Notes: generated by a model from the letters alone, not told the origin. Positions 1 to 11,982 are shown, numbered from the stretch's first letter. The stretch is 64,000 nucleotides of DNA from Silanimonas lenta DSM 16282 (GCF_000429065.1 NZ_KE386845.1:216781-280780), one strand, 5' to 3'. A program made the numbers and translations.

Positions 1-189
1 GGCCAGTTCCAGCAAGGCGAGACGCTCGGCGAAGGGGGCGCCGGGCGGCGCCCGGTGCGGCGGATCGGCGGCCGGCAGGAAATCGAGCCATGCCGCCCCG
101 GTGGCCGCCAGCGCGGCGCGCGCCACCGCGAGGTGCCCGCGGTGCACCGGGTCGAAGGTGCCGCCGTAGAGCAGGACGAGCCGGCTCAC
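1..189 (-). CDS. nadD: Nicotinate-nucleotide adenylyltransferase, N-terminal part (runs off window)
   Basis: This is the first ~63 codons of NadD, which adenylylates nicotinate mononucleotide in cytosolic NAD synthesis. The translation begins S-R-L-V-L-L-Y and carries the nucleotidyltransferase signature GGTFDPVHRGHL, in which the HxGH ATP-binding motif appears as HRGH. The start is GTG at 189-187; its last two bases are part of the holA TGA stop (188-186), so the two genes are translationally coupled by a GTGA overlap. The holA-nadD order is the usual one in gammaproteobacteria. The C-terminal part, including the ISSTxxR motif, lies outside the window and cannot be checked. Confidence 0.93.
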   Translation of the reverse strand, partial: MSRLVLLYGGTFDPVHRGHLAVARAALAATGAAWLDFLPAADPPHRAPPGAPFAERLALLELA

Positions 190-1223
190 TTCGCCAGCAG
201 CGCCGTGGCGGCGCGGGGCCGGGCGATGGCGAGCAGCAGGCGCTCCAGCGCCCGCCACGGGTCGCCCTCGGCGCGGCCCTTGGCCATGCGTTCCACCTCG
301 CCGGCACCGATCGCGAAGCGCTCCCAGGCCGAGGGCGGGTGGCGGTCGAGGGCACGCTTGTACTGCGCCATCTTGGCGTCCCACAGCTTCGCCGCGCGCA
401 TCTCCGCCATCAGGTTGCCACCGCTGGCCTGCACCGCGGCGAAGCCGGCCAGGGTGCCGATCTCCTTCATGACGAAACCCAGCAGCCCGGCCACCTGCTC
501 GCCCTCGCCGCGCAGGGCGGCGAGGATGCGCGGCACGCGGGCGGCCTCGCCGGCCAGCGCGGCGTCCACCAGCTTGAACACGTCGTAGCGCGAGCTCTCG
601 GCCACCAGCCGCTCGAGGGTCGCAAGATCGATGGCTCCGGCTCCGGGCGGCAGCAGCAGGGCGAGCTTGTCGATCTCCTGTGCCGCGGCGAGGAGATTCC
701 CCTCCACCCGTTCCACCAGCCGCTCGAGCGCCTCGGGCGTGGCCACGAGGCCGCGGCGGCGCAGCCGGGTGGAGAGCCAGTCGGGCAGTTCGCTGGCCTT
801 GAGCGGCCAGACCGGCACGAGGTGCCCGGCGGCGGCGATGGCCTCGCTCCACTTGCCGGCATGCTGGCGGCTCCAGTCCTGGGCGGTGATCAGCAGCACG
901 GTGTCGGGCGGCGGGTTCGCGCAGTACTCGCGGATCGCCTCGCCGCCCTCCTTGCCGGGCTTGCCACTCGGCAGGCGCAGGTCGAACAGGCGGCGGCTGG
1001 CGAACAGGCTGAGCGAGGCCATTCCCTGGGTCAGGCGGTTCCAGTCGAAACCGCCCTCGGCATGCAGCACTTCGCGCTCGGCATAGCCCTCGGCCCGGGC
1101 CTTCTCACGCACGGCATCGGCGCATTCCTGCACCACCAGCGGCTCGGCACCGGCCACCAGCACGACGGGCGGCAGGGCTTCGCCGGCCAGCCGGCGCAGG
1201 AACTGGTCGGGCCGGAGCTCCAC
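186..1223 (-). CDS. holA: DNA polymerase III subunit delta
   Basis: The product is 345 residues, close to the 343 of E. coli HolA. It is the clamp-loader subunit that opens the beta sliding clamp. The N-terminus follows the HolA pattern (MELRPDQFLRRL, then an AAA+-like domain with PVVLVAGAEPLVVQE) and the rest of the chain has the leucine-rich helical composition of the delta subunit. The start is GTG at 1223-1221, with an AAGG Shine-Dalgarno sequence in the short gap after lptE. It is the third gene of leuS-lptE-holA-nadD, and its TGA overlaps the nadD GTG. The link between outer-membrane assembly and replication genes here is conserved gene order rather than function. Confidence 0.95.
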   Translation of the reverse strand: MELRPDQFLRRLAGEALPPVVLVAGAEPLVVQECADAVREKARAEGYAEREVLHAEGGFDWNRLTQGMASLSLFASRRLFDLRLPSGKPGKEGGEAIREYCANPPPDTVLLITAQDWSRQHAGKWSEAIAAAGHLVPVWPLKASELPDWLSTRLRRRGLVATPEALERLVERVEGNLLAAAQEIDKLALLLPPGAGAIDLATLERLVAESSRYDVFKLVDAALAGEAARVPRILAALRGEGEQVAGLLGFVMKEIGTLAGFAAVQASGGNLMAEMRAAKLWDAKMAQYKRALDRHPPSAWERFAIGAGEVERMAKGRAEGDPWRALERLLLAIARPRAATALLAK

Positions 1224-1229
1224 GGGCCT

Positions 1230-4501
<3,272 letters not shown>

Positions 4502-4538
4502 CTACAGTCGGCGCTCCTGACGGGAACGGAGCCCCACG

Positions 4539-5846
4539 ATGCCCCCTGCCCTGCGTGCCCTGGCCGCCACCGGCCTGCTCGCCACCGCCGCGCCGGCCCT
4601 GGCCGGCACCACCGTCCTACACTGCGGCGACCTGTTCGATGCCGCCCGTGCCCGCCTCGCCGGGCCGAGCAGCGTGCTCATCGAAGGCGACCGGGTGAAG
4701 GAAGTGCGGCCGGGCCGGGTGGAACTGCCCGGAGCCACCACCATCGACCTTTCCGGCCATACCTGCTCGCCGGGCTGGATCGACCTGCACGTGCACGTGG
4801 GCAGCGAGTCGAACCCCGACAGCTACTCGGAAGGCTTCCGCCTCGACGATGTCGATCTTGCCCTGCGTGCCACCCGCTACGTGCGCCGCACCCTGGAGGC
4901 GGGCTTCACCACCGTGCGCGACCTCGGCGGCACCCTGGCCCCGCACCTGCGCGACGCCATCAATGCCGGCACCCTTCCCGGCCCGCGCATCTATGCGGCC
5001 GGCAAATCCATCGCCACTACCGGCGGCCACGCCGACCCCACCAACGGCCTGAACCGCCGCTTCGCCACCCTGGCAGGCCCGCCCGGCCCGACGGAGGGCG
5101 TGATCAACGGCGTCGACCAGGCCCGGCAGGCGGTGCGCCAGCGCTACAAGGAAGGCTCGGACACCATCAAGATCACCGCCACCGGCGGGGTGCTGAGCTA
5201 CGCCCGCAGCGCCGACGCGCCGCAGTTCACCCTCGAGGAGATCCGCGCCATCGTCGAGACGGCGCGCGACTACGGCTACACCGTGGCCGCCCACGCCCAC
5301 GGCGACGAGGGCATGCGCCGCGCCATCCTCGGCGGCGTCACCAGCATCGAGCATGGCACCTTCATGAGCGAGGCCACGATGCGGCTGATGAAGGAGCGCG
5401 GCACCTGGTACGTGCCGACCATCAGCGCCGGCCGCTTCGTCGGCGAGAAGGCCGAGGTGGAAGGCTATTTCCCCGCCATCGTCCGCCCCAAGGCCCGGGC
5501 GGTGGGCGTGCAGATCATGGATACCTTCGCCCGCGCCTACCGCATGGGCGTGCCGATCGCCTTCGGCACCGATGCCGGCGTCGGCCCGCATGGCGAGAAC
5601 GCCCGCGAGTTCGAGTACATGGTGGAGGCCGGCATGCCCCCGGCCGAAGCCCTGCAGACGGCCACGGTGAACGCCGCCAGGGTGCTGGGGGCGGCCGACC
5701 TGGGCCAGCTCGCTCCGGGCTTCCGCGCCGACGTGGTGGCCGTGCCGGGCAATCCGCTGGACGACATCTCCGCCACCCGCCGGGTAGCGTTCGTGATGAA
5801 GGACGGGGTGGTGGTGAAGGCCCCCGGGGTCGCCGCAGGCTTGTAA
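4539..5846 (+). CDS. Exported metal-dependent amidohydrolase (imidazolonepropionase/Xaa-Pro dipeptidase-like)
   Basis: The 435-residue protein starts with a Sec signal peptide (MPPALRALAATG... cleaved after APALA). A TIM-barrel amidohydrolase follows: the metal-binding HxH in DLHVHVG (about residues 82-88), a lysine in TIKITATGG that fits the carboxylated bridging lysine, AAHAHG and IEHG histidines, and the catalytic aspartate in FGTDAGVGPHG. This subgroup includes exported carboxypeptidase/Xaa-Pro dipeptidase-type enzymes that hydrolyse dipeptides or their N-acyl derivatives, so a periplasmic peptide-salvage role is likely; the substrate cannot be read from sequence. A TACAGT box at 4503-4508 could be its -10. 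It is divergent from leuS and followed by cnoX 82 bp later. Confidence 0.88.
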   Translation: MPPALRALAATGLLATAAPALAGTTVLHCGDLFDAARARLAGPSSVLIEGDRVKEVRPGRVELPGATTIDLSGHTCSPGWIDLHVHVGSESNPDSYSEGFRLDDVDLALRATRYVRRTLEAGFTTVRDLGGTLAPHLRDAINAGTLPGPRIYAAGKSIATTGGHADPTNGLNRRFATLAGPPGPTEGVINGVDQARQAVRQRYKEGSDTIKITATGGVLSYARSADAPQFTLEEIRAIVETARDYGYTVAAHAHGDEGMRRAILGGVTSIEHGTFMSEATMRLMKERGTWYVPTISAGRFVGEKAEVEGYFPAIVRPKARAVGVQIMDTFARAYRMGVPIAFGTDAGVGPHGENAREFEYMVEAGMPPAEALQTATVNAARVLGAADLGQLAPGFRADVVAVPGNPLDDISATRRVAFVMKDGVVVKAPGVAAGL

Positions 5847-5928
5847 AGCCGCCGCGCCGCCTCCATCTCGCGCCCGTCCCGATCCCGAGGGGCCGCCATC
5901 CGGCGGCCCCGTCCTGCCGGAGCCCCGC

Positions 5929-6822
5929 ATGATCTCGCTCGACCCCCGTTCGCCCGCCGCTGCCGCGCCCGCCGGCGCCCACGTCTTCGATGCCAGCCTC
6001 GAGGGCTTTGAGCAGGAGGTGCTGCTGAAGTCGCGCGAGGTGCCGGTGCTGGTCGACTTCTGGGCCAGTTGGTGCGGCCCCTGCAAGGCGCTGGGGCCGA
6101 TCCTCGAGAAGCTGGCCGCCGAGTACCGCGGCGCCTTCCTGCTCGCCAAGGTGGACGTGGACAAGGAGCAGCAGCTCGCCGCCTACTTCCAGATCCGCTC
6201 GGTGCCCACGGTGATGCTGCTCAAGGGCGGGCAGATCGTGGATGGCTTCCCCGGCGCCCTGCCCGAGGCGCAGCTGCGCCAGTTCCTCAGCCGCCACGGC
6301 ATCGAACCTGCCGCCGCAGAAGCCGGTGCCGGCCCCGAGGCGACACCCGCCGATCCGGAAGCCGAGGTCATCCGCCTGCGCCAGGCGGTGGCTGCCAAGC
6401 CCGAAGACGAGGCGCTCAAGCTCGATCTGGTGCTGGCGCTGCTGAAAGTGGGGGCCGCCGCCGAGGCCGAGGCCCTGCTGGAGGCCCTGCCCGCCAATCT
6501 CGCCACCGACGAACGCGCGGTGAAGGCCCGGGCCCGGCTCGGCTTCGCCGCCCTGCTGAAGGAGGCCCCGCCGGCCGCCGTGCTGGAGCAGGCCCTGACC
6601 GCCGACCCGAACGACCTCCGGGCCCGCCATCTGCTGGGGGCGCGGAAGCTGGTGGAAGGCGATGCCGAAGGGGCGCTGGAGCAGTTCCTCGAGATGCTGC
6701 GGCGCGACCGCGGCTTCGAGGACGGCCTGCCGAAGAAGGCCCTGATCGACGCCTTCCGGGTGGTCGAGGACGAGGACCTGGTGGGCACCTACCGGCGCCG
6801 GATGGCCTCGCTGCTGTTCTGA
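5929..6822 (+). CDS. cnoX: Thioredoxin-TPR co-chaperone CnoX (YbbN)
   Basis: This 297-residue protein has a thioredoxin domain (about 20-125) followed by a TPR-like helical region to the C-terminus, the architecture of CnoX, a redox-responsive holdase that hands clients to GroEL. The active site is WCGPCK at 48-53, a canonical CGPC pair; E. coli CnoX has lost this pair, so this protein may keep thioredoxin reductase activity like the alphaproteobacterial version. PTVMLLKGGQIVDGF is the cis-Pro loop. The start ATG at 5929 precedes MISLDPRSP. It acts in the cytosol, since no signal peptide is present. It is the second plus-strand gene after the amidohydrolase, with 82 bp between. Confidence 0.92.
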   Translation: MISLDPRSPAAAAPAGAHVFDASLEGFEQEVLLKSREVPVLVDFWASWCGPCKALGPILEKLAAEYRGAFLLAKVDVDKEQQLAAYFQIRSVPTVMLLKGGQIVDGFPGALPEAQLRQFLSRHGIEPAAAEAGAGPEATPADPEAEVIRLRQAVAAKPEDEALKLDLVLALLKVGAAAEAEALLEALPANLATDERAVKARARLGFAALLKEAPPAAVLEQALTADPNDLRARHLLGARKLVEGDAEGALEQFLEMLRRDRGFEDGLPKKALIDAFRVVEDEDLVGTYRRRMASLLF

Positions 6823-6889
6823 GGCCCCGGGCCCGGGGCGGCGGCCCACTGCCCCCGCACGGGCGCCGCACGCCACCCATACGGCATGG

Positions 6890-6895
6890 TATGGT
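6890..6895 (+). promoter_or_regulatory. Probable -10 box of a leaderless transcript (DUF4442 gene)
   Basis: The hexamer TATGGT (4 of 6 matches to TATAAT) ends 6 nt before ATG 6902, where a sigma70 start site would fall on the A of the start codon. No clear -35 or Shine-Dalgarno sequence is seen. The same geometry recurs at 9908, 11983 and 26003. Confidence 0.45.
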
Positions 6896-6901
6896 CTTTC
6901 C

Positions 6902-7399
6902 ATGTCGCCCCGTCTGCTCCGCCACGTCTTCAACCTCTGGCCGCCCTTCCTGTTCTCCGGCATCCACGTCACCCGGCTGGAGGCCGACTGGCGCGGCGCG
7001 GAGGTGGAACTGCGCCTGCGCCCCTGGAACCGCAACTACGTCGGCACCCACTTCGGCGGCTCGCTGTTCGCCATGACCGACCCGTTCTGGATGATCCTGG
7101 TGATGCGTTCGCTGGGCCCCGATTACCTCGTCTGGGACCGGGCCGCCGAGATCGAGTTCGTGAAGCCGGGGCGCGGCACGGTGCGCTGCCGCTTCCAGCT
7201 CGAGGAGGCCCTGCTCGCCGACCTGCGGGAGGCCGCGGCCGGCGGTGGGCGGGTGCTGCGCTGGCTGGACTGCCCGGTGCTGGACGCCGAGGGCGAGCTG
7301 GTGGCCCGGGTACGCAAGCAGCTCTACGTGCGCCTGAAGCCGCGGGCCCGCCCCGGGGCCGCGGCCGGCGGGCCGGACCGGACGGCCCGGGCGGCCTGA
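6902..7399 (+). CDS. DUF4442 hotdog-fold protein (thioesterase-like)
   Basis: The 165-residue protein belongs to the DUF4442 group of hotdog-fold proteins related to acyl-CoA thioesterases. The recognisable core is VELRLRPWNRNYVGTHFGGS followed by FAMTDPFWMI, matching the helix entry of the hotdog fold. No signal peptide is present. Substrate and activity are unknown; a role in acyl-CoA or acyl-ACP turnover is family-based inference. A TATGGT box at 6890-6895 lies exactly 6 nt before the ATG and no Shine-Dalgarno sequence is seen, so translation may be from a leaderless mRNA. Confidence 0.82.
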   Translation: MSPRLLRHVFNLWPPFLFSGIHVTRLEADWRGAEVELRLRPWNRNYVGTHFGGSLFAMTDPFWMILVMRSLGPDYLVWDRAAEIEFVKPGRGTVRCRFQLEEALLADLREAAAGGGRVLRWLDCPVLDAEGELVARVRKQLYVRLKPRARPGAAAGGPDRTARAA

Positions 7400-7478
7400 C
7401 CCCCGCCGCTGGACACTGCCCCGCCGACGCGAGAAGCTGCCCTCCCGAGCCGCCCAGCCCCCACGCCCACGCGCCGCC

Positions 7479-9866
7479 ATGGCCATCCTTCGATTCACGC
7501 CGTCGCCCGACGAGGAGATGTCGCCGGAGGAACTCTCGGCCTTCCTGACCTCGATGATGCCGGACATCCCCGGCTACCGGGTGATGCGCCGCATCGGCAA
7601 GGGCGGCATGAGCTACGTCTACCTTGCGGTGCAGGAATCGCTCGACCGCCAGGTGGCGATCAAGATCACCGCGCCGGAGATCCTGCGCGACGAGATCAGC
7701 AAGCAGCGCTTCGAGCAGGAGGCGCGCACCATCGCCAAGCTCGAGCACCCCTGCATCGTCGGCATCTACGAGGTGGGGCGCTCGCCGCAGGGCCTGATGT
7801 ACTACGTCATGCCCTACCTGTCGAAAGGCCACCTCGGCCAGCGCGACCTGCGCCACGACGAGGGCCGCATCATCGACGTGCTGCGCTCGCTGCTCTCGGC
7901 CCTCGGCTACGCCCACACCCGCGGCATCGTGCACCGCGACGTGAAGGCCGAGAACGTGCTGTTCGACAACGCCGACCGCCCGGTGCTGGCCGATTTCGGC
8001 ATCGCCCTGCCCTTCCGCAGCTCCACCCGCATCACCAACACCGGCTTCGCCGTGGGCAGCGCCGCCTACATGGCGCCGGAACAGGCCCGTGGCGACGTGG
8101 TGGACGGCCGCGCCGACCTCTACTCGGTGGGCGTGCTGGCCTACGAGATGCTCACCGGCCACCTGCCTTTCCAGGCCAACGACGCCCTGGCCCTGGCGGT
8201 GATGCACGCCCACGACCCGATCCCGCCGCTGCCGGCCAACCGCCGCCACTGGCAGCCCTTCATCTCGGTGGCGATGGCGAAGGTGCGCGAGCAGCGCTTC
8301 CGCAATGCCGAGCAGATGCTCAATGCGCTGGACGAGCTCGAGCGCAAGCTGCGCCCCGGCGCCGTACCGCCGCCGGCAGCCCCGCTGCCGCCGGCGGCCG
8401 AGGCCGAGGCGCCGACACCGCTCGGCATCGAGGCCAGCCGCCGCGGATGGCCGCGCCTGCCCTGGCCCTGGCTGGGCGCGGGGGCGGCCGGCCTGCTGCT
8501 GGCCGCGGGCCTCGGCTGGTGGCTGAGCCGCCCGCCCGCGCCACCGGAGTTCTTCGGCGTCGAGCCCGCGGCCGAACGCCCCCCCATCCCCGATCCGATC
8601 GGCGCCGTGGCCGTGGCGGCCGGCACCGCGCCTGCCACGGGCGCGGCCCCCGAGGGCGACGCGCCGGCGAGCCCGGCCAGTCCTGCCGCGCCGGTCGCGA
8701 CGGCAGAGCCCGAGCCCGCGCCGCCGGTGGCCGGCCCGGGCGAGGGCTTCCTCACCCGCGCCCTGCCCTACGACCCGCGGGTACCGGCGGCCCGCGAACT
8801 CGCCGCGGCGCAACGGCAGATCGCCCGCCTGCGCCTGAGCACGCCGGCCGGCGACAACGCCGCAGAATCGCTGCTTGCGGCCCGGGCCATCGCCCCGCGC
8901 GATCCAGCCCTGCCGGCGCTGGAAACCCGCCTCGTCGAGGCCTTCGGCAGCCAGTTCGGCAAGGCCCTGGAAAGCGGAGACGGCGCCAATGCCACTGCCC
9001 TGTGGCAGCGCCTGCGGCGCTTCGTCGAACAGGCCGGCATCGCCGACAACCCGGCCTGGACGGCCCTGCTCGCCGAGCGCGAGGCTGCCGTGCGCCAGCA
9101 GCTTGCCGAAGCCGCGCAGCGCCGCGATGCCCGCCTGCTGCGCCGGGCGAACGAGGAGATCGCGGCCTATGGCCTCGATGCCGCGCGCTTCGAGACCGAG
9201 GTGCAGGCCGCACGCCTTGCCCTGCTGCCGCGCCCGGGAACACGGCTCGAGGCCCGGGGGCCGGCCATGCGCCTGCTGGTGGCGCCCACCGAGGGCAGGC
9301 CGGGCCTCGCCGCCATGGAGACCCCGGTGACCCGCGCCGAGTACGAGGCCTTCGTCCAGGCCACCGGGCGGCCGGTCTCGCGCTGCCGTGGCGGCTTCCT
9401 CGAACGCCGCACCTGGCAGTCCCCGGGCTATGCCCAGAGCCCCCGCGATCCGGTGGTCTGCGTGACCCACGACGATGCCCTGGCCTACGCCGCCTGGCGC
9501 GGCCAGCGCGAGGGCCAGCGCTACCGCCTGCCCAGCGCCGCGGAATGGCCCCTGCTGGCGCAGGGCGCGGTGGCCGACTGCGCCTCGGCGCGCCTCGCCT
9601 GCGACCGCCGCGAGGGCACGGTGCCGGTGGGCGGCGGCAAGGCCACGCCGATGGGCCTGAGCGACATCGGCGGCAACACGCGCGAATGGCTGGCGGGCGG
9701 GGCCCAGGCCGGCGGGGCCGGCTGGCGCACCCCGCCGGCGCAGGCGAGGCCGGCCGCGGTGCAGGCCGTGCAGGACCCGCGCGGCGCCGACGACCTCGGC
9801 TTCCGGCTGGTGCGCGACGTGGCGCTCGGCGACCTGCTCGGCGAGCCCGCCGCCCGCGCCCGCTGA
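7479..9866 (+). CDS. Membrane Ser/Thr protein kinase with C-terminal FGE-sulfatase-like domain
   Basis: The 795-residue protein has three parts. An intact Hanks-type kinase (about 30-285) carries the glycine loop IGKGGMSYVYLA, VAIK lysine, HRDVKAEN catalytic loop, DFGIAL and APEQARG. A single membrane span lies at about 328-349 (LGAGAAGLLLAAGLGWWL), flanked by an Ala/Pro-rich linker. A C-terminal FGE-sulfatase/SUMF1-type domain (about 596-787) contains the LPSAAEW, GNTREW and LGFRLVRD signatures. N-in topology puts the kinase in the cytosol and the FGE-like domain in the periplasm, where it is more likely a ligand- or C-type-lectin-like sensor than a sulfatase activator. No cognate phosphatase is adjacent. 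Kinase targets are unknown. Confidence 0.93.
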   Translation: MAILRFTPSPDEEMSPEELSAFLTSMMPDIPGYRVMRRIGKGGMSYVYLAVQESLDRQVAIKITAPEILRDEISKQRFEQEARTIAKLEHPCIVGIYEVGRSPQGLMYYVMPYLSKGHLGQRDLRHDEGRIIDVLRSLLSALGYAHTRGIVHRDVKAENVLFDNADRPVLADFGIALPFRSSTRITNTGFAVGSAAYMAPEQARGDVVDGRADLYSVGVLAYEMLTGHLPFQANDALALAVMHAHDPIPPLPANRRHWQPFISVAMAKVREQRFRNAEQMLNALDELERKLRPGAVPPPAAPLPPAAEAEAPTPLGIEASRRGWPRLPWPWLGAGAAGLLLAAGLGWWLSRPPAPPEFFGVEPAAERPPIPDPIGAVAVAAGTAPATGAAPEGDAPASPASPAAPVATAEPEPAPPVAGPGEGFLTRALPYDPRVPAARELAAAQRQIARLRLSTPAGDNAAESLLAARAIAPRDPALPALETRLVEAFGSQFGKALESGDGANATALWQRLRRFVEQAGIADNPAWTALLAEREAAVRQQLAEAAQRRDARLLRRANEEIAAYGLDAARFETEVQAARLALLPRPGTRLEARGPAMRLLVAPTEGRPGLAAMETPVTRAEYEAFVQATGRPVSRCRGGFLERRTWQSPGYAQSPRDPVVCVTHDDALAYAAWRGQREGQRYRLPSAAEWPLLAQGAVADCASARLACDRREGTVPVGGGKATPMGLSDIGGNTREWLAGGAQAGGAGWRTPPAQARPAAVQAVQDPRGADDLGFRLVRDVALGDLLGEPAARAR

Positions 9867-9907
9867 CCGTTCGCCCGCCTTCGCATCCGCCTGCCATGGC
9901 AGGACGC

Positions 9908-9913
9908 TAGGAT
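9908..9913 (+). promoter_or_regulatory. Probable -10 box of a leaderless transcript (DUF502 gene)
   Basis: TAGGAT ends 6 nt before ATG 9920, with no Shine-Dalgarno sequence between. This spacing would start the mRNA at the start codon itself. Confidence 0.45.
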
Positions 9914-9919
9914 CGCGGC

Positions 9920-10567
9920 ATGCGCAATCTCCGCACCTGGTTCCTCACCGGCCTGCTCACCCTGCTGCCGCTCTGGCTGGCCTGGCTGGTGGTGAGCTTC
10001 CTCTTCGGCCTGCTCGCCGACCTCTCCCGGCCCTGGGTGGGGCCGCTGCTCATCGGCCTGTCCCGGCTCAGCCCCGAGCTGTTCGGCTGGCTGCTCAACC
10101 CCTGGGTGCTGCCGGTGGTGGCGCTGGTGGGCACGCTCGCCGTGATCATCGGCGTCGGCGCCCTTACCCGGCGCGTGGTCGGCCAGACCCTGCTCGGCTT
10201 CGTCGAGGGCCTGATCGCCCGCGTGCCGCTGGTGAACGTGGTCTATTCCTCGGCGCGCAAGCTGCTCGACCTGCTGCAGCATCCGCCGGGCGGCAAGGGC
10301 CAGCGGGTGGTGCTGATCGACTTCCCCAACCGCGACATGAAGGCGGTGGGCTTCGTCACCCGCCTGCTGCGCGAGGAAGGCAGCGGCCGCGAGCTGGCCG
10401 CGGTGTACGTGCCCACCACCCCCAACCCCACCTCGGGCTACCTCGAGATCGTGCCGGTGGACCGGCTCACGCCCACCGACTGGAGCTTCGACGAAGCCAT
10501 GGCCTTCATCATCTCCGGCGGCGCCGTGGCGCCCGAGGCCATCCCCTTCGAACGTCCGCGGGAATGA
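9920..10567 (+). CDS. DUF502 family inner-membrane protein
   Basis: The 215-residue protein has two N-terminal transmembrane helices (about residues 6-30 and 53-77) and a soluble C-terminal part containing the DUF502 hallmarks IPLVNVVYSSARKL-like (here ARVPLVNVVYSSARK) and VPTTPNPTSGYLEIVP. DUF502 proteins are widespread inner-membrane proteins of unknown function. Its TGA overlaps the next gene's ATG (ATGA at 10564-10567), so it is cotranscribed and probably coupled with the membrane thioredoxin-like protein that follows. A TAGGAT box lies 6 nt upstream of the start. Confidence 0.88.
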   Translation: MRNLRTWFLTGLLTLLPLWLAWLVVSFLFGLLADLSRPWVGPLLIGLSRLSPELFGWLLNPWVLPVVALVGTLAVIIGVGALTRRVVGQTLLGFVEGLIARVPLVNVVYSSARKLLDLLQHPPGGKGQRVVLIDFPNRDMKAVGFVTRLLREEGSGRELAAVYVPTTPNPTSGYLEIVPVDRLTPTDWSFDEAMAFIISGGAVAPEAIPFERPRE

Positions 10568-11157
10568 ACCCGGAGGCCCGCGGCCGCCGCACGCCCCGCC
10601 GCCGCGACGATGCCGGCATCACCGGCCTGCCGCGGCCGCGCATGCTGCGCATCGACCGCGGCTTCGTGGTCGGGCTGCTGCTGGTGGGGCTCGGCTTCCT
10701 CTGGCTGAAAGGCGGCGCGCCGCCGGGCTTCCCCGGCGAACCCGATCTCGCCGGCTACCGCGGCGCGCCGCTGCTGGTGGTGTATGGCGCGCCCTGGTGC
10801 CGCGACTGCGAGGCGGAGTGGCGGCGCCTCGAGGCCGCCCTGCCCGAGGGACTGGCGGTGGTGCACCTCGTCACCAGCACCGAGGCCGGTTACGGCCACC
10901 CCGCCACGGCGGAAACTGCCGCGGCCTGGGCGGCCAGGCTCGGCGTGCCGCCGGGGCAGGTGCTGCCCGCCGGCCTCACGACGATGCCGCTGCCGGCCCT
11001 GTCGCTGCGCGATGGAAGCGGCCGCGAGCGCCTGCGGCTCTCGGGCCGCGCCGACCTCGAACGCCTGCGTGCCGAGTGGCGGCGCCTCGCGCCGCCCCCC
11101 GCCAGCGCCGGGGAGCTGGGCCTCAACGCGCCTGCGCCGCCTCGAAGCGGCGGCTGA
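10564..11157 (+). CDS. Membrane-anchored thioredoxin-like protein
   Basis: The 197-residue protein has an Arg-rich N-terminus, one transmembrane anchor (DRGFVVGLLLVGLGFLW, about residues 35-55) and a thioredoxin fold with active site WCRDC in YGAPWCRDCEAEW. The CRDC pair departs from the usual CGPC or CPHC. The domain is probably periplasmic by the positive-inside rule, so it may take part in envelope thiol exchange, but no partner is visible apart from the overlapping DUF502 gene. The ATG overlaps the DUF502 stop. Its 3' end overlaps the convergent superoxide dismutase gene by 35 bp. Confidence 0.75.
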   Translation: MNPEARGRRTPRRRDDAGITGLPRPRMLRIDRGFVVGLLLVGLGFLWLKGGAPPGFPGEPDLAGYRGAPLLVVYGAPWCRDCEAEWRRLEAALPEGLAVVHLVTSTEAGYGHPATAETAAAWAARLGVPPGQVLPAGLTTMPLPALSLRDGSGRERLRLSGRADLERLRAEWRRLAPPPASAGELGLNAPAPPRSGG

Positions 11158-11857
11158 CGGCATTCCAGTCCACCACCTGCCACCAGGCGCCGATGTAGTC
11201 GCCGCGGCGGTTCTGGTAGCGCAGGTAGTAGGCATGCTCCCAGACATCGAGGCCGAGGATCGGCGTGCCGCGCACCTCGGCCACGTCCATCAGCGGGTTG
11301 TCCTGGTTCGGCGTGGAGGTGATGGCGAGGCTGCCGTCCTCGCGCCGCACCAGCCAGGCCCAGCCGGAGCCGAAGCGGGAGGCCGCGGCCTGCGAGAACT
11401 GCTGCTGCATGGCCTCCTGCGAGCCGAAGGCGGCCTCGATGGCCTTGCGCAGGGCCGGCGAGGGCTCGCCGCCCTGGCCCGCCGGGGCCATCACGGTCCA
11501 GAACAGGCTGTGGTTGTAGTGGCTGCCGAGGTTGTTGCGCACCGCCGGCGGCAGGGTGGAGATGCGGGCGAGCAGGGGCTCGATCTCGCCCCCGCGCAGC
11601 TCCGGCAGCTCGGCGGCGAGCTGGTTGAGCGTGGCCACCGCGCCGCCATGGTGACGCTGGTGGTGCAGGCGCATGGTCTCGGCATCGATCGCCGCCTCCA
11701 GCGCGTCCTCGGCGTAGGGCAGCGGCGGCAGGCGGTAGGGCCCCTCGGCCGCCGCGACAAGCCCGGACAGCACGAGGCAGGCCGCGGCCAGCAGGGGGCG
11801 GTGCCAGCGGGCACGGGGCGGGGCGATGGGAGCGGTGGCGGTGGGCAGCGAGGACAT
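11123..11857 (-). CDS. Exported Fe/Mn-family superoxide dismutase, probably manganese type
   Basis: From ATG 11857 the protein is 244 residues, with a CAGGAG Shine-Dalgarno sequence just upstream. The first ~45 residues are a basic segment and hydrophobic core ([19 protein letters not shown]), i.e. a Sec signal peptide; SOD proper then begins at YRLPPLPY. Metal ligands are all present: the His in LHHQRHH, the His in SHYNHSLFW, and Asp and His in DVWEHAYYL. The NQDNPL segment and the H at GSHYNHS resemble Mn-SODs rather than Fe-SODs. It would detoxify periplasmic superoxide. Most SODs of this family are cytosolic, so the leader is unusual. A longer frame extends upstream to 11917 without support. 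Confidence 0.9.
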   Translation of the reverse strand: MSSLPTATAPIAPPRARWHRPLLAAACLVLSGLVAAAEGPYRLPPLPYAEDALEAAIDAETMRLHHQRHHGGAVATLNQLAAELPELRGGEIEPLLARISTLPPAVRNNLGSHYNHSLFWTVMAPAGQGGEPSPALRKAIEAAFGSQEAMQQQFSQAAASRFGSGWAWLVRREDGSLAITSTPNQDNPLMDVAEVRGTPILGLDVWEHAYYLRYQNRRGDYIGAWWQVVDWNAVSRRFEAAQAR

Positions 11858-11982
11858 CGGCGGGCTCCTGTCGAAAGGCAGGCGCGTATCCTCGCACTTC
11901 GACCGTGGAGGAGGCATGCCGATGTGGTGGAAGCGCGCCCTGTTCTGGAGCCCGATGCCGCGGACTTGCGAAGGCGCGGTGG

